Shown: positions 1-5,985 of the stretch, in pieces | Numbering within the stretch: position 1 is the first letter of the stretch | Layout: every line of letters begins with the position of its first letter | From: Galbitalea sp036491035 | GTDB taxonomy: Bacteria > Actinomycetota > Actinomycetes > Actinomycetales > Microbacteriaceae | Assembly (NCBI GenBank): GCA_036491035.1 | Contig: DASXCU010000069.1 | Location: 1 to 5,985, forward strand | Reading direction: 5' to 3' | DNA: 5,985 nt | The notes under the pieces: model-generated | The model's input: the letters and a program-made list of their open reading frames with translations, nothing else | Told to the model about the DNA's origin: nothing | Databases searched by the model: none | Position numbers and translations under genes: made by a program

Positions 1-182
1 TCGTGGCGAACGGGTTCGAGTTCCTGCCCTTCGACGAGCGGCACGCCGCCGCGCTTCGCGACCTTCCGCTTCATCACCGCAATCCGTTCGACCGGATGCT
101 GATCTGCCAGGTACAGGTCGACGGGCTCGTCTTCCTGACCACTGATCCACAGTGCGAAAAGTACGACATACATACCCGATGA
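1..182 (+). CDS. PIN-domain ribonuclease (VapC-like toxin), 3' end only
   Basis: The gene enters from the left edge; the first complete codon is at 3 and the stop TGA is at 180-182, leaving 59 visible residues. They match the C-terminal half of small PIN-domain proteins of the Sll0205/VapC type. The segment LPLHHRNPFDRMLICQ carries the conserved acidic residue Asp30 (visible numbering). The following strand VFLTTDP supplies Asp48. In the family these acids help bind Mg2+/Mn2+ in the RNase active site; the N-terminal acids lie outside the window. Such proteins are usually toxins of type II toxin-antitoxin pairs. The antitoxin normally lies just upstream, so it cannot be seen here. The last codons include ATA, CAT and GAT, which are less G/C-biased than the neighbouring genes, a weak hint of acquisition by transfer. 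The family call is firm; toxin activity is inferred. Confidence 0.85.
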   Translation, partial: VANGFEFLPFDERHAAALRDLPLHHRNPFDRMLICQVQVDGLVFLTTDPQCEKYDIHTR

Positions 183-194
183 CTGGGACCCCGA

Positions 195-212
195 TCGGCG
201 GCGGTCGGCGGC
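195..212. repeat. Short direct repeat in the gap before recQ
   Basis: The octamer TCGGCGGC occurs at 195-202 and again at 205-212, a spacing of 10 bp or about one helical turn, inside the 48-bp gap between the PIN gene and recQ. Helical phasing would suit a small operator, but the words are simple GC-rich sequence and could be chance. I found no convincing -35/-10 pair in this gap. The most AT-rich stretch nearby is at about 158-174, in the end of the PIN gene. Confidence 0.25.
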
Positions 213-230
213 ACCTGACACAGTAGATGG

Positions 231-2384
231 ATGACCGCGGCCGGCTCCCCCAGCACACAAACCCGCGACGACGCCGTCGAAATCCTCCGCACCCTCGTGG
301 GGCGCGACGACGCCGACTTCCACGACGGGCAGTTCGAAGCCATTACGGCCCTCGTGAACGATTCCCGTCGAGCACTCGTCGTGCAGCGCACCGGATGGGG
401 CAAATCGGCCGTCTACTTCGTCGCGACAATGCTCCTGCGACGCCGGGGCGCGGGACCGACCATCCTCGTTTCGCCACTGCTCGCCCTGATGCGCGACCAG
501 ATCGCGGCCGCATCACGTGCCGGCGTGCGCGCCTTCGCCATCAACTCCACCAACCCGCATGAGTGGGCCGAGGTACAGGCGGCACTCGCTCGAGACGAGG
601 TGGATGTTCTGCTCGTCTCCCCCGAACGCCTCAACAACCCGTCGTTCCGGGAGAACCAGCTGCCCCTGCTGATCGGTCGCGCCGGCCTCCTGGTCGTCGA
701 CGAGGCGCACTGCATCAGCGACTGGGGGCACGACTTCCGACCGGACTACCGCCGACTGCGTGAACTCATCGCCGAACTGCCCGAGGACGTGCCGGTGCTG
801 GCCACAACGGCAACCGCGAACTCGCGGGTCGTGGCGGATGTCGAGGAGCAGCTCGGCCCTTCGACTGGCTCAGGGACCGGGACGAGCTCAGGGGCCGGGG
901 TGCTGACCATCCGCGGGCCGCTCGCTCGCGCATCCCTGCGACTCGGAGTCCTTCAGTTGCCGGATGCGCGCGCCCGACTCGGCTGGCTGCTCAGTCACCT
1001 CGCCGAGCTCCCCGGAAGCGGCATCATCTATGCACTCACCGTCTCGGCCGCCGAAGATACTGCGCGGCTGCTCCGTGACGCCGGTCACACGGTGCGCGCC
1101 TACACCGGACAAACGGACCCGGCCGAGCGAGAAGAATCCGAGGGCATGCTGAAGCGCAACGAGGTCAAGGCGCTGGTCGCGACCTCCGCGCTGGGGATGG
1201 GCTTCGACAAGCCCGACCTGGGCTTCGTCCTGCACCTCGGCGCGCCATCCTCGCCGGTCGCCTACTACCAACAGGTGGGACGCGCGGGCCGCGCCACCGA
1301 GAACGCCGACGTGCTGCTGCTTCCCGGCAGCGAGGACGAAGCCATCTGGCACTACTTCGCGACCTCGTCCATGCCGAGCCAGGAGCGCGCTGCCGCGGTC
1401 CTCGACGCCCTGGCGGCGAACGACGGGCCGCTGTCGACGCCGGCGCTCGAAGCTCGCGTCGACATTCGGCGCACGCCGCTCGAACTCCTGCTGAAGGTGC
1501 TCGATGTGGATGGCGCCGTGCAGCGGGTCCAGGGCGGCTGGATCGCCACCGGCCGGCCGTGGGTGTACGACCGCGCGCGCTACGAGCAAATCGCCGCGGC
1601 GCGGGTCGCCGAGCAGCAGCACATGCTCGACTACGAGACCACGGGCGGATGCCGCATGGAGTTCCTGCAGCGTTCGCTCGACGATGAAACCGCCGCCCCC
1701 TGCGGACGGTGCGACAACTGTGCCGGGGTCTGGTACCCGACGGATGTCGCGAGCTCCGCGACCGAGCAGGCCTCGGCCACGCTGGAACGGGTCGGCATAC
1801 CGATCGAACCGCGCGCCCAGTGGCCGGTCGGTGTTGATCGGAACATAGCCGACCGCCTCGGTGTCGCGGTCAAGGGCAACATCTCGCCGGACGAGCGGAT
1901 GCAACAGGGCCGCGCCCTCGCTCGCCTCACCGACCTGGGTTGGGGCAACACGGTGCGCACCATCTTCGCGCCGTCGACACCGGACGCACCCGCGACTCCG
2001 GCACTGCTCGCGGCGTGCGTACGAGTGCTCGCCGATTGGGGTTGGGACGAGCGCCCGGTAGCGGTCGTCGCGATGCCCTCGCGCGCACATCCACTTCTCG
2101 TCGACTCACTCGCCCGCGGGCTCGCCGACGCCGGACGCCTCGACTATCTCGGTGCGCTCGATGTCGTCGGCAACGGCCCTACAGGCCAACCGGGTGGCAA
2201 CAGCGCCTACCGACTCGCCGGCGTGTGGTCTGCGTTCGCGGTTGGCCTCGACATCCCTGCGGGTCCGATCCTGCTCGTCGACGACCTGGCGGACAGCCGA
2301 TGGACGCTCACCGTCGCGTCACGCCTGCTGCTGAAGGCGGGCGCAACATCCGTGCTCCCGTTCGCGCTCGCCCTCCGCGCCTAA
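231..2384 (+). CDS. recQ: RecQ-family ATP-dependent DNA helicase with C-terminal phosphoribosyltransferase-like domain
   Basis: This encodes a 717-residue superfamily 2 helicase expected to unwind DNA 3'-5' in recombination and fork repair. Motif 0 is FHDGQFEAI (30-38). Walker A is RTGWGKS (53-59, Lys58). Walker B with the aromatic-rich loop is VVDEAHCISDWGHDFRPDY (155-173). Motif III is TTATA (192-196), and motif VI is QQVGRAGR (347-354). A zinc module follows with Cys474, 491, 494 and 497, the same 17-3-3 spacing as E. coli RecQ. Residues about 385-441 look like a winged helix placed before the zinc module. No HRDC domain is visible; instead residues about 605-717 resemble a phosphoribosyltransferase, with the PRPP-loop-like GPILLVDDLADSRWT. 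ATG 231 is the first possible start after an in-frame TGA at 216-218. No good Shine-Dalgarno precedes it, so a leaderless or weakly initiated message is possible. RecQ identity is firm; the function of the C-terminal domain is unknown. Confidence 0.93.
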   Translation: MTAAGSPSTQTRDDAVEILRTLVGRDDADFHDGQFEAITALVNDSRRALVVQRTGWGKSAVYFVATMLLRRRGAGPTILVSPLLALMRDQIAAASRAGVRAFAINSTNPHEWAEVQAALARDEVDVLLVSPERLNNPSFRENQLPLLIGRAGLLVVDEAHCISDWGHDFRPDYRRLRELIAELPEDVPVLATTATANSRVVADVEEQLGPSTGSGTGTSSGAGVLTIRGPLARASLRLGVLQLPDARARLGWLLSHLAELPGSGIIYALTVSAAEDTARLLRDAGHTVRAYTGQTDPAEREESEGMLKRNEVKALVATSALGMGFDKPDLGFVLHLGAPSSPVAYYQQVGRAGRATENADVLLLPGSEDEAIWHYFATSSMPSQERAAAVLDALAANDGPLSTPALEARVDIRRTPLELLLKVLDVDGAVQRVQGGWIATGRPWVYDRARYEQIAAARVAEQQHMLDYETTGGCRMEFLQRSLDDETAAPCGRCDNCAGVWYPTDVASSATEQASATLERVGIPIEPRAQWPVGVDRNIADRLGVAVKGNISPDERMQQGRALARLTDLGWGNTVRTIFAPSTPDAPATPALLAACVRVLADWGWDERPVAVVAMPSRAHPLLVDSLARGLADAGRLDYLGALDVVGNGPTGQPGGNSAYRLAGVWSAFAVGLDIPAGPILLVDDLADSRWTLTVASRLLLKAGATSVLPFALALRA
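857..900. repeat. Imperfect tandem repeat, possible dispersed-repeat insertion inside recQ
   Basis: CCCTTCGACTGGCTCAGGG (857-875) is followed by ACCGGG and then a partial second copy. The 14-mers GCTCAGGGACCGGG (868-881) and GCTCAGGGGCCGGG (886-899) differ at one base and are offset by 18 bp. The first unit closely resembles a CCCTTCGAC...GCTCAGGG word that I recall as a common dispersed intergenic repeat in high-GC bacteria. Here it is translated in frame as a Gly/Ser/Thr-rich loop, about residues 209-223, between the first and second RecA-like lobes of RecQ. The repeat structure is seen directly; relationship to a dispersed family is from memory and needs a genome count. Confidence 0.6.
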
Positions 2385-2397
2385 GCGGAATCGGGTA
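2385..2397. other. Convergent 13-bp gap between recQ and the oxidoreductase gene
   Basis: The recQ stop TAA (2382-2384) and the complement-strand TAG of the oxidoreductase gene (2400-2398) face each other across 13 bases. There is no hairpin followed by a T run in the gap or at either gene end. Factor-independent termination is therefore not apparent. The two transcripts probably overlap at their 3' ends or end through Rho. Confidence 0.6.
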
Positions 2398-3015
2398 CTA
2401 CACGTCTATATCGCCCAGAAGGTTGGCCACCTCGGCCAGCCACGTCGCGCGTTCGGTTGCGTCCGCATCCGCGACCACCCGAAAAACGCGACGTTCAACC
2501 ACCGGCGAACCGACAAACGGTGCGAGGCAGCGACGCCACATCGCGTCCAGCGGATCGCCAAAATCACTCGCCTCACGGTCTGCTGGTGTGTCGGACGTGT
2601 TGAGCACCACGAGCGTCCGGAGCGACAACATGGGAGTCGGCAGGCCAGCCGCCTGATCGAGCGCGTACGCGACGCCCGGAACGAAGACGCGGTCCATCCA
2701 ACCGGCCATCATTGCCGGAGGCTTGCCCCACCAATTCGGATGCACGACCACCAGCACCGAGGCTTCGACGATCTCTCGGCGGTGTTTACGAGTCAGTGGA
2801 TCACCGGCATCCGCGACGGTCAGGGCGTCGGATCCGGACGTGTACGCCTCCTCCGCGCCGAGGACGGGGTCGAAGCCCTCGGCATAGAGGTCGTGGGAAC
2901 GGACCGGAACTCCGCGGCTTTCGAGCGCCTCAACCGCCGCCGCCGCGAGAGCGTGGTTCAGGCTGCCCGGTCGCGGGTGGGCGAGCACGACAAGTGCCTG
3001 CGGTGCGTTCGTCAT
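2398..3015 (-). CDS. Flavodoxin-fold NAD(P)H-dependent oxidoreductase (NAD(P)H dehydrogenase, quinone-type)
   Basis: A complete 205-residue protein of the Flavodoxin_2 family, which includes the MdaB/KefF/YwrO/NQO1-like enzymes. These bind FMN or FAD and transfer two electrons from NAD(P)H to quinones or similar acceptors in the cytoplasm. After a first beta strand (ALVVLAHP, 7-14) comes the flavin-phosphate loop PRPGSLNHAL (14-23). The family signature HPNWWGKPPAMMAGWMDR (92-109) follows, then VFVPGVAYAL, where the aromatic residues line the flavin and substrate site. No signal peptide or membrane segment is present, and the length is normal for the family. ATG at 3015-3013 overlaps the mfd stop codon in an ATGA. 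There is no strong ribosome-binding site ahead of it, which points to translation coupled to mfd. The natural substrate cannot be told from the sequence, so no gene symbol is given. Confidence 0.9.
   Translation of the reverse strand: MTNAPQALVVLAHPRPGSLNHALAAAAVEALESRGVPVRSHDLYAEGFDPVLGAEEAYTSGSDALTVADAGDPLTRKHRREIVEASVLVVVHPNWWGKPPAMMAGWMDRVFVPGVAYALDQAAGLPTPMLSLRTLVVLNTSDTPADREASDFGDPLDAMWRRCLAPFVGSPVVERRVFRVVADADATERATWLAEVANLLGDIDV
3012..3015 (-). other. ATGA stop/start overlap joining mfd and the oxidoreductase gene
   Basis: On the complement strand the four bases read ATGA: ATG (3015-3013) starts the oxidoreductase and TGA (3014-3012) ends mfd. The sequence just upstream, GTGCCCGGCGA, contains no clear purine-rich Shine-Dalgarno. 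Reinitiation by ribosomes finishing mfd is the likely mode of translation. This makes the two genes one transcription unit. Confidence 0.85.
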
Positions 3016-5985
3016 TCGCCGGGCACCGCGACGACGGGTTCGACGGCCACCGGTTCGGGGAAGATCGCGGCGAGGAGCGTCGCAGTCCAGTCGATGAGGT
3101 CGGAGTCGGCCAGCGGTTCGCCGTTGATGCGCGGCATCGGAAGACTGACCGCGTTCGCCTGCGCGAAGTACTTGGCGCCCGGATACATCCGCTGCAGTCG
3201 AACCTGAACGGAGTCAGCAAGGGTCGCCGGCGCAACGCGCAGGTTTGTGCCCATCGCCACCACCTCGGACAGTCCGGCCTTCACGGCGGCGCGACGCAGG
3301 CGCGACACCGCGATCAGGTTGACGACCTGCTGCGGCGGGTCGCCGTACCGGTCGGCGAGCTCGTCCCGAACCTCGTCGATCTGGCCCTCGGACGACGTCG
3401 GCGCCGACGCGGTCGACAGCTTCTGGTACGCCTCAAGGCGAAGGCGCTCGCTCTCGACGTACTCCTCGGGAATGTGTGCGTCGACCGGCAACTCGAGTCG
3501 CAGCTCGGTCTGCCCCTCCGCGACATCACCGCGGAACGCCGACACGGCCTCGCCGATCATCCGCAGGTAGAGGTCGAAACCGACGCCGGCGATGTGTCCG
3601 GACTGCTCGCCACCGAGCAGGTTTCCGGCGCCGCGGATCTCCAGGTCCTTGAGCGCTATCTGGATGCCCGAGCCGAGATCGTTGTTCGCCGCGATCGTCG
3701 ACAGCCGGTCGAGCGCCGTCTCGGACAGCGGTTTGTCCTCGTCATAGAGGAAGTAGGCATAGGCCCGCTCGCGCCCCCGCCCGACGCGACCGCGCAACTG
3801 GTGGAGCTGCGACAGGCCGTACTTGTCGGCGCGGTCGATGATGAGCGTGTTCGCGTTCGCGATGTCAAGGCCGGTCTCGATGATCGTCGTCGAGACGAGC
3901 ACGTCGAACTTGCGCTCCCAGAAGTCGACCATGACCTGCTCGAGAACGTGCTCCGGCAGCTGTCCGTGAGCGACAGCAATGCGCGCCTCGGGCACGATCT
4001 CGGCGAGCTGCGCGGCTATCCGGTTGATCGATGAGACCCGATTGTGCACATAGAACACCTGGCCCTCGCGAAGCAGCTCCCGTCGGATCGCGGCGCCGAC
4101 CTGCTTGTCGGAATACGGCCCGACGAAGGTGAGAATCGGATGCCGATCCTCGGGAGGTGTCGCGAGGGTCGACATCTCGCGGATGCCCGTGACCGCCATC
4201 TCCAGGGTGCGCGGGATGGGCGTGGCCGACATCGCGAGGATGTCGACGTTGGTCTTCAGCTTCTTGAGCGCATCCTTGTGTTCGACACCGAAGCGCTGCT
4301 CCTCGTCGATGATCACAAGTCCCAGATCCTTGAAGCTGATGCTCGAGCCCAGGATGCGGTGGGTTCCGATGACCATGTCGACGCTTCCATCGGCGAGGCC
4401 GTCGATCGCTTCCTTCGCCTCGCGATCGGTCTGGAACCGGCTGAGGGGTTTCAAGTGGACGGGGAATCCTGCGAAGCGTTCGACGAAGGTCTCCATGTGC
4501 TGCTTCACGAGCAGCGTGGTCGGGACGATCATGGCGACCTGCTTGCCATCCTGGATCGCCTTGAACGCGGCGCGCACCGCGACCTCGGTCTTGCCGTAGC
4601 CGACATCGCCTGAGAGCAGCCGGTCCATGGGGATCGGCGACTCCATGTCGCGCTTCACTTCGTCGATGGTGGTCAGCTGGTCGGGCGTCTCCACGAACGG
4701 GAACGCCTCCTCGAGCTCGTGCTGCCACGGGGTATCGGGCGGGAATGCGTGACCGCGGCTCGCCATCCGCGCGGAGTAGAGCTTGACGAGTTCGACCGCG
4801 ATATCCCGGACCGCGCGACGAGCCTTGCCCTTCGCCGCGGACCAGTCGCTGCCGCCCATCTTGCTGAGAGACGGCGCCTCACCGCCGACGTAGCGGGTGA
4901 GGAGGTCGAGCTGGTCGGTGGGCACGTAGAGCTTGTCGCCCGGATAGCCGCGCTTGTTGGGGGCGTACTCGATGACCAGGAACTCGCGGGTCGACTTGAC
5001 CGGGTTGCGTCCGCCGCTCGACACCTCGCGCTGGGTCAGCTCGACGAACTTGCCGATGCCGTGCGTCTGGTGCACGACGAAGTCCCCGGCCTTGAGTTGC
5101 AGCGGGTCGACGACGTTCTGTCGCTTGACGCTGAGTCGCTTGATCTGGCGCGAGTCATAGCCGGCCGTGCGTCCGTAGAACTCGGACTCGCTGAGCACTG
5201 CGAGTTTGATCGCAGGGACCTCGAACCCCGCCTCGACGTCCGCCTGCACAAGGTAGGCGACGCCGGCGTCGAGTTTCGCCGGAAGCGACTCCACGATTCG
5301 TCCGGCCACCTCGTGCTCGCCGAGGACATCCGCGGCGCGTTCGACCAGGCCAGTGCCGAGGGCGGCGATGGCGACCGTCCAGCCATCCCGAGTCAGCTCT
5401 TTGACGTGCTCGATGGCGCCGGTGAGCTGGCCCGCGAAACTCGGGACCGGGATGGCCTCGATGCGCACATCCTCGTCGGCCCCCGAGTCGAACCCGCTCA
5501 GCGTCCACCACGCGCGGTTACCCGAGCTCAGTCGTAGCGCTCCGAGAGTCAGGAAGTCGCCAGCGTCCAGGTCGATCGGTGCCTCCGCGCCGGCGGTCGC
5601 GGCACTCCAGGCGGCGGCGAGGAATTCGCGGTTCGTCTCCAGCAGGCTGGTCGCCCGCGTCGACACCCGCTCCGGCGACAGCACGGCGATCGCCGCGTCC
5701 TTCGGGAGATAGTCGGTAAGAGGGACCAGCTTGTCGACGAGCACGGGAGCCAGCGACTCCATGCCCTCAACCGGGATTCCCTCGGCGATCTTGGCGAGCA
5801 TCCCGGCGATGCTCGGGAACTCGTGCTGCATCTCGGCGGCCCGTTGCCGCACGGTCTCGCTCAGCAGTAGTTCGCGGCTTGCCGGGAACTGGGTGTCGGT
5901 GAGCGGCTCGCCGATGCTGCGCTGGTCGGCGACGGAGAAGTAGCGAAGCTGTTCGACCTCGTCCCCGAAGAATTCGATACGAACC
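3012..5985 (-). CDS. mfd: Transcription-repair coupling factor Mfd, N-terminus cut off by the window edge
   Basis: The frame is open to the right edge and gives 990 visible residues; full-length Mfd is about 1,150-1,230, so roughly 200 N-terminal residues are missing. Mfd binds stalled RNA polymerase, pushes it off DNA and recruits UvrA for nucleotide excision repair. The visible part starts in the UvrB-like region (VRIEFFGDEVEQLRYFSVAD). It continues to a CarD-like RNA polymerase-interacting domain at about 295-366 (LKAGDFVVHQTHGIGKFVEL). The RecG-like motor has Walker A GDVGYGKTE (459-467, Lys465), DEEQ (560-563), MSATPIPRTL (585-594) and RGRVGRG (731-737). The TRG-type translocation segment spans about 765-814 (DLEIRGAGNLLGGEQSGH). 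The C-terminal D7 autoinhibitory domain follows to 990 and ends in a Pro/Val/Glu-rich tail. All motor motifs look intact. A GTG at 5852-5850 is internal, because family-like sequence continues upstream of it. Confidence 0.97.
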   Translation of the reverse strand, partial: VRIEFFGDEVEQLRYFSVADQRSIGEPLTDTQFPASRELLLSETVRQRAAEMQHEFPSIAGMLAKIAEGIPVEGMESLAPVLVDKLVPLTDYLPKDAAIAVLSPERVSTRATSLLETNREFLAAAWSAATAGAEAPIDLDAGDFLTLGALRLSSGNRAWWTLSGFDSGADEDVRIEAIPVPSFAGQLTGAIEHVKELTRDGWTVAIAALGTGLVERAADVLGEHEVAGRIVESLPAKLDAGVAYLVQADVEAGFEVPAIKLAVLSESEFYGRTAGYDSRQIKRLSVKRQNVVDPLQLKAGDFVVHQTHGIGKFVELTQREVSSGGRNPVKSTREFLVIEYAPNKRGYPGDKLYVPTDQLDLLTRYVGGEAPSLSKMGGSDWSAAKGKARRAVRDIAVELVKLYSARMASRGHAFPPDTPWQHELEEAFPFVETPDQLTTIDEVKRDMESPIPMDRLLSGDVGYGKTEVAVRAAFKAIQDGKQVAMIVPTTLLVKQHMETFVERFAGFPVHLKPLSRFQTDREAKEAIDGLADGSVDMVIGTHRILGSSISFKDLGLVIIDEEQRFGVEHKDALKKLKTNVDILAMSATPIPRTLEMAVTGIREMSTLATPPEDRHPILTFVGPYSDKQVGAAIRRELLREGQVFYVHNRVSSINRIAAQLAEIVPEARIAVAHGQLPEHVLEQVMVDFWERKFDVLVSTTIIETGLDIANANTLIIDRADKYGLSQLHQLRGRVGRGRERAYAYFLYDEDKPLSETALDRLSTIAANNDLGSGIQIALKDLEIRGAGNLLGGEQSGHIAGVGFDLYLRMIGEAVSAFRGDVAEGQTELRLELPVDAHIPEEYVESERLRLEAYQKLSTASAPTSSEGQIDEVRDELADRYGDPPQQVVNLIAVSRLRRAAVKAGLSEVVAMGTNLRVAPATLADSVQVRLQRMYPGAKYFAQANAVSLPMPRINGEPLADSDLIDWTATLLAAIFPEPVAVEPVVAVPGE

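Noticed and set aside
215..220. CTGACA as a possible -35 box for recQ
   Set aside because: It lies only 10 bp before the start codon, leaving no room for a -10 element and a transcript start.
227..562. Second ATG 4 bp before the recQ start, opening an out-of-frame 111-codon reading frame
   Set aside because: The product is Arg/Pro-rich without a recognisable fold and overlaps the conserved N-terminus of RecQ. A leader role is not supported.
888..2090. Open frame of about 400 codons antisense to recQ
   Set aside because: It mirrors the strongly conserved helicase gene, is rich in Arg/Gly/Ala as expected for a shadow frame in GC-rich DNA, and shows no recognisable domain.
2380..2400. Possible bidirectional terminator between the convergent genes
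   Set aside because: No inverted repeat or T run is present in the 13-bp gap.
2712..4034. Open frame of about 440 codons antisense to the oxidoreductase and mfd
   Set aside because: It runs across two real genes and their junction, has Arg-rich low-complexity composition and no family resemblance.
4719..5537. Open frame of about 272 codons antisense to mfd
   Set aside because: It is a shadow of the mfd frame; its apparently normal composition comes from the complementary codon pattern.
1..5985. CRISPR arrays, tRNA or rRNA genes, insertion sequences or a new defence cluster
   Set aside because: Nearly all the sequence is accounted for by four protein-coding genes. There are no spaced repeats, transposase, or RNA-gene signatures, and a RecQ next to a partial PIN gene is not enough to call a defence system.

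Overview
The window looks like chromosomal DNA from a high-GC Gram-positive bacterium (Actinobacteria). A Microbacteriaceae-type genome is my best guess. The basis is the strong G/C bias at third codon positions, the tight gene packing, and the actinobacterial style of the RecQ homologue (Walker A RTGWGKS and a C-terminal phosphoribosyltransferase-like tail). The family-level guess is an inference from sequence style, not from a search.

Layout, left to right. Positions 1-182 hold the 3' end of a PIN-domain (VapC-type) ribonuclease gene on the + strand. After a 48-bp gap, 231-2384 (+) encodes a 717-residue RecQ-family DNA helicase with an unusual domain order. After a 13-bp convergent gap, two genes lie on the - strand. 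A 205-residue flavodoxin-fold NAD(P)H oxidoreductase occupies 2398-3015. It is preceded in transcription order by mfd, the transcription-repair coupling factor, which runs from 3012 off the right edge. The mfd stop and the oxidoreductase start share an ATGA, so the two are probably co-transcribed and translationally coupled. There is no stretch over 300 bases without a gene.

How the genes fit together: RecQ and Mfd are both superfamily 2 motor proteins of DNA repair. RecQ unwinds recombination and fork intermediates. Mfd removes stalled RNA polymerase and recruits nucleotide excision repair. They are on opposite strands and there is no sign that they are co-regulated. The oxidoreductase has no obvious role in repair and may simply be carried on the mfd transcript.

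Most of the window is ordinary core-genome content, and I see no convincing new multi-gene system. The points most worth a second look are in recQ: the fused phosphoribosyltransferase-like domain with a non-canonical PRPP loop, about 70 extra residues between helicase motif VI and the zinc module, and a Gly/Ser/Thr-rich in-frame insert whose DNA resembles a dispersed intergenic repeat.
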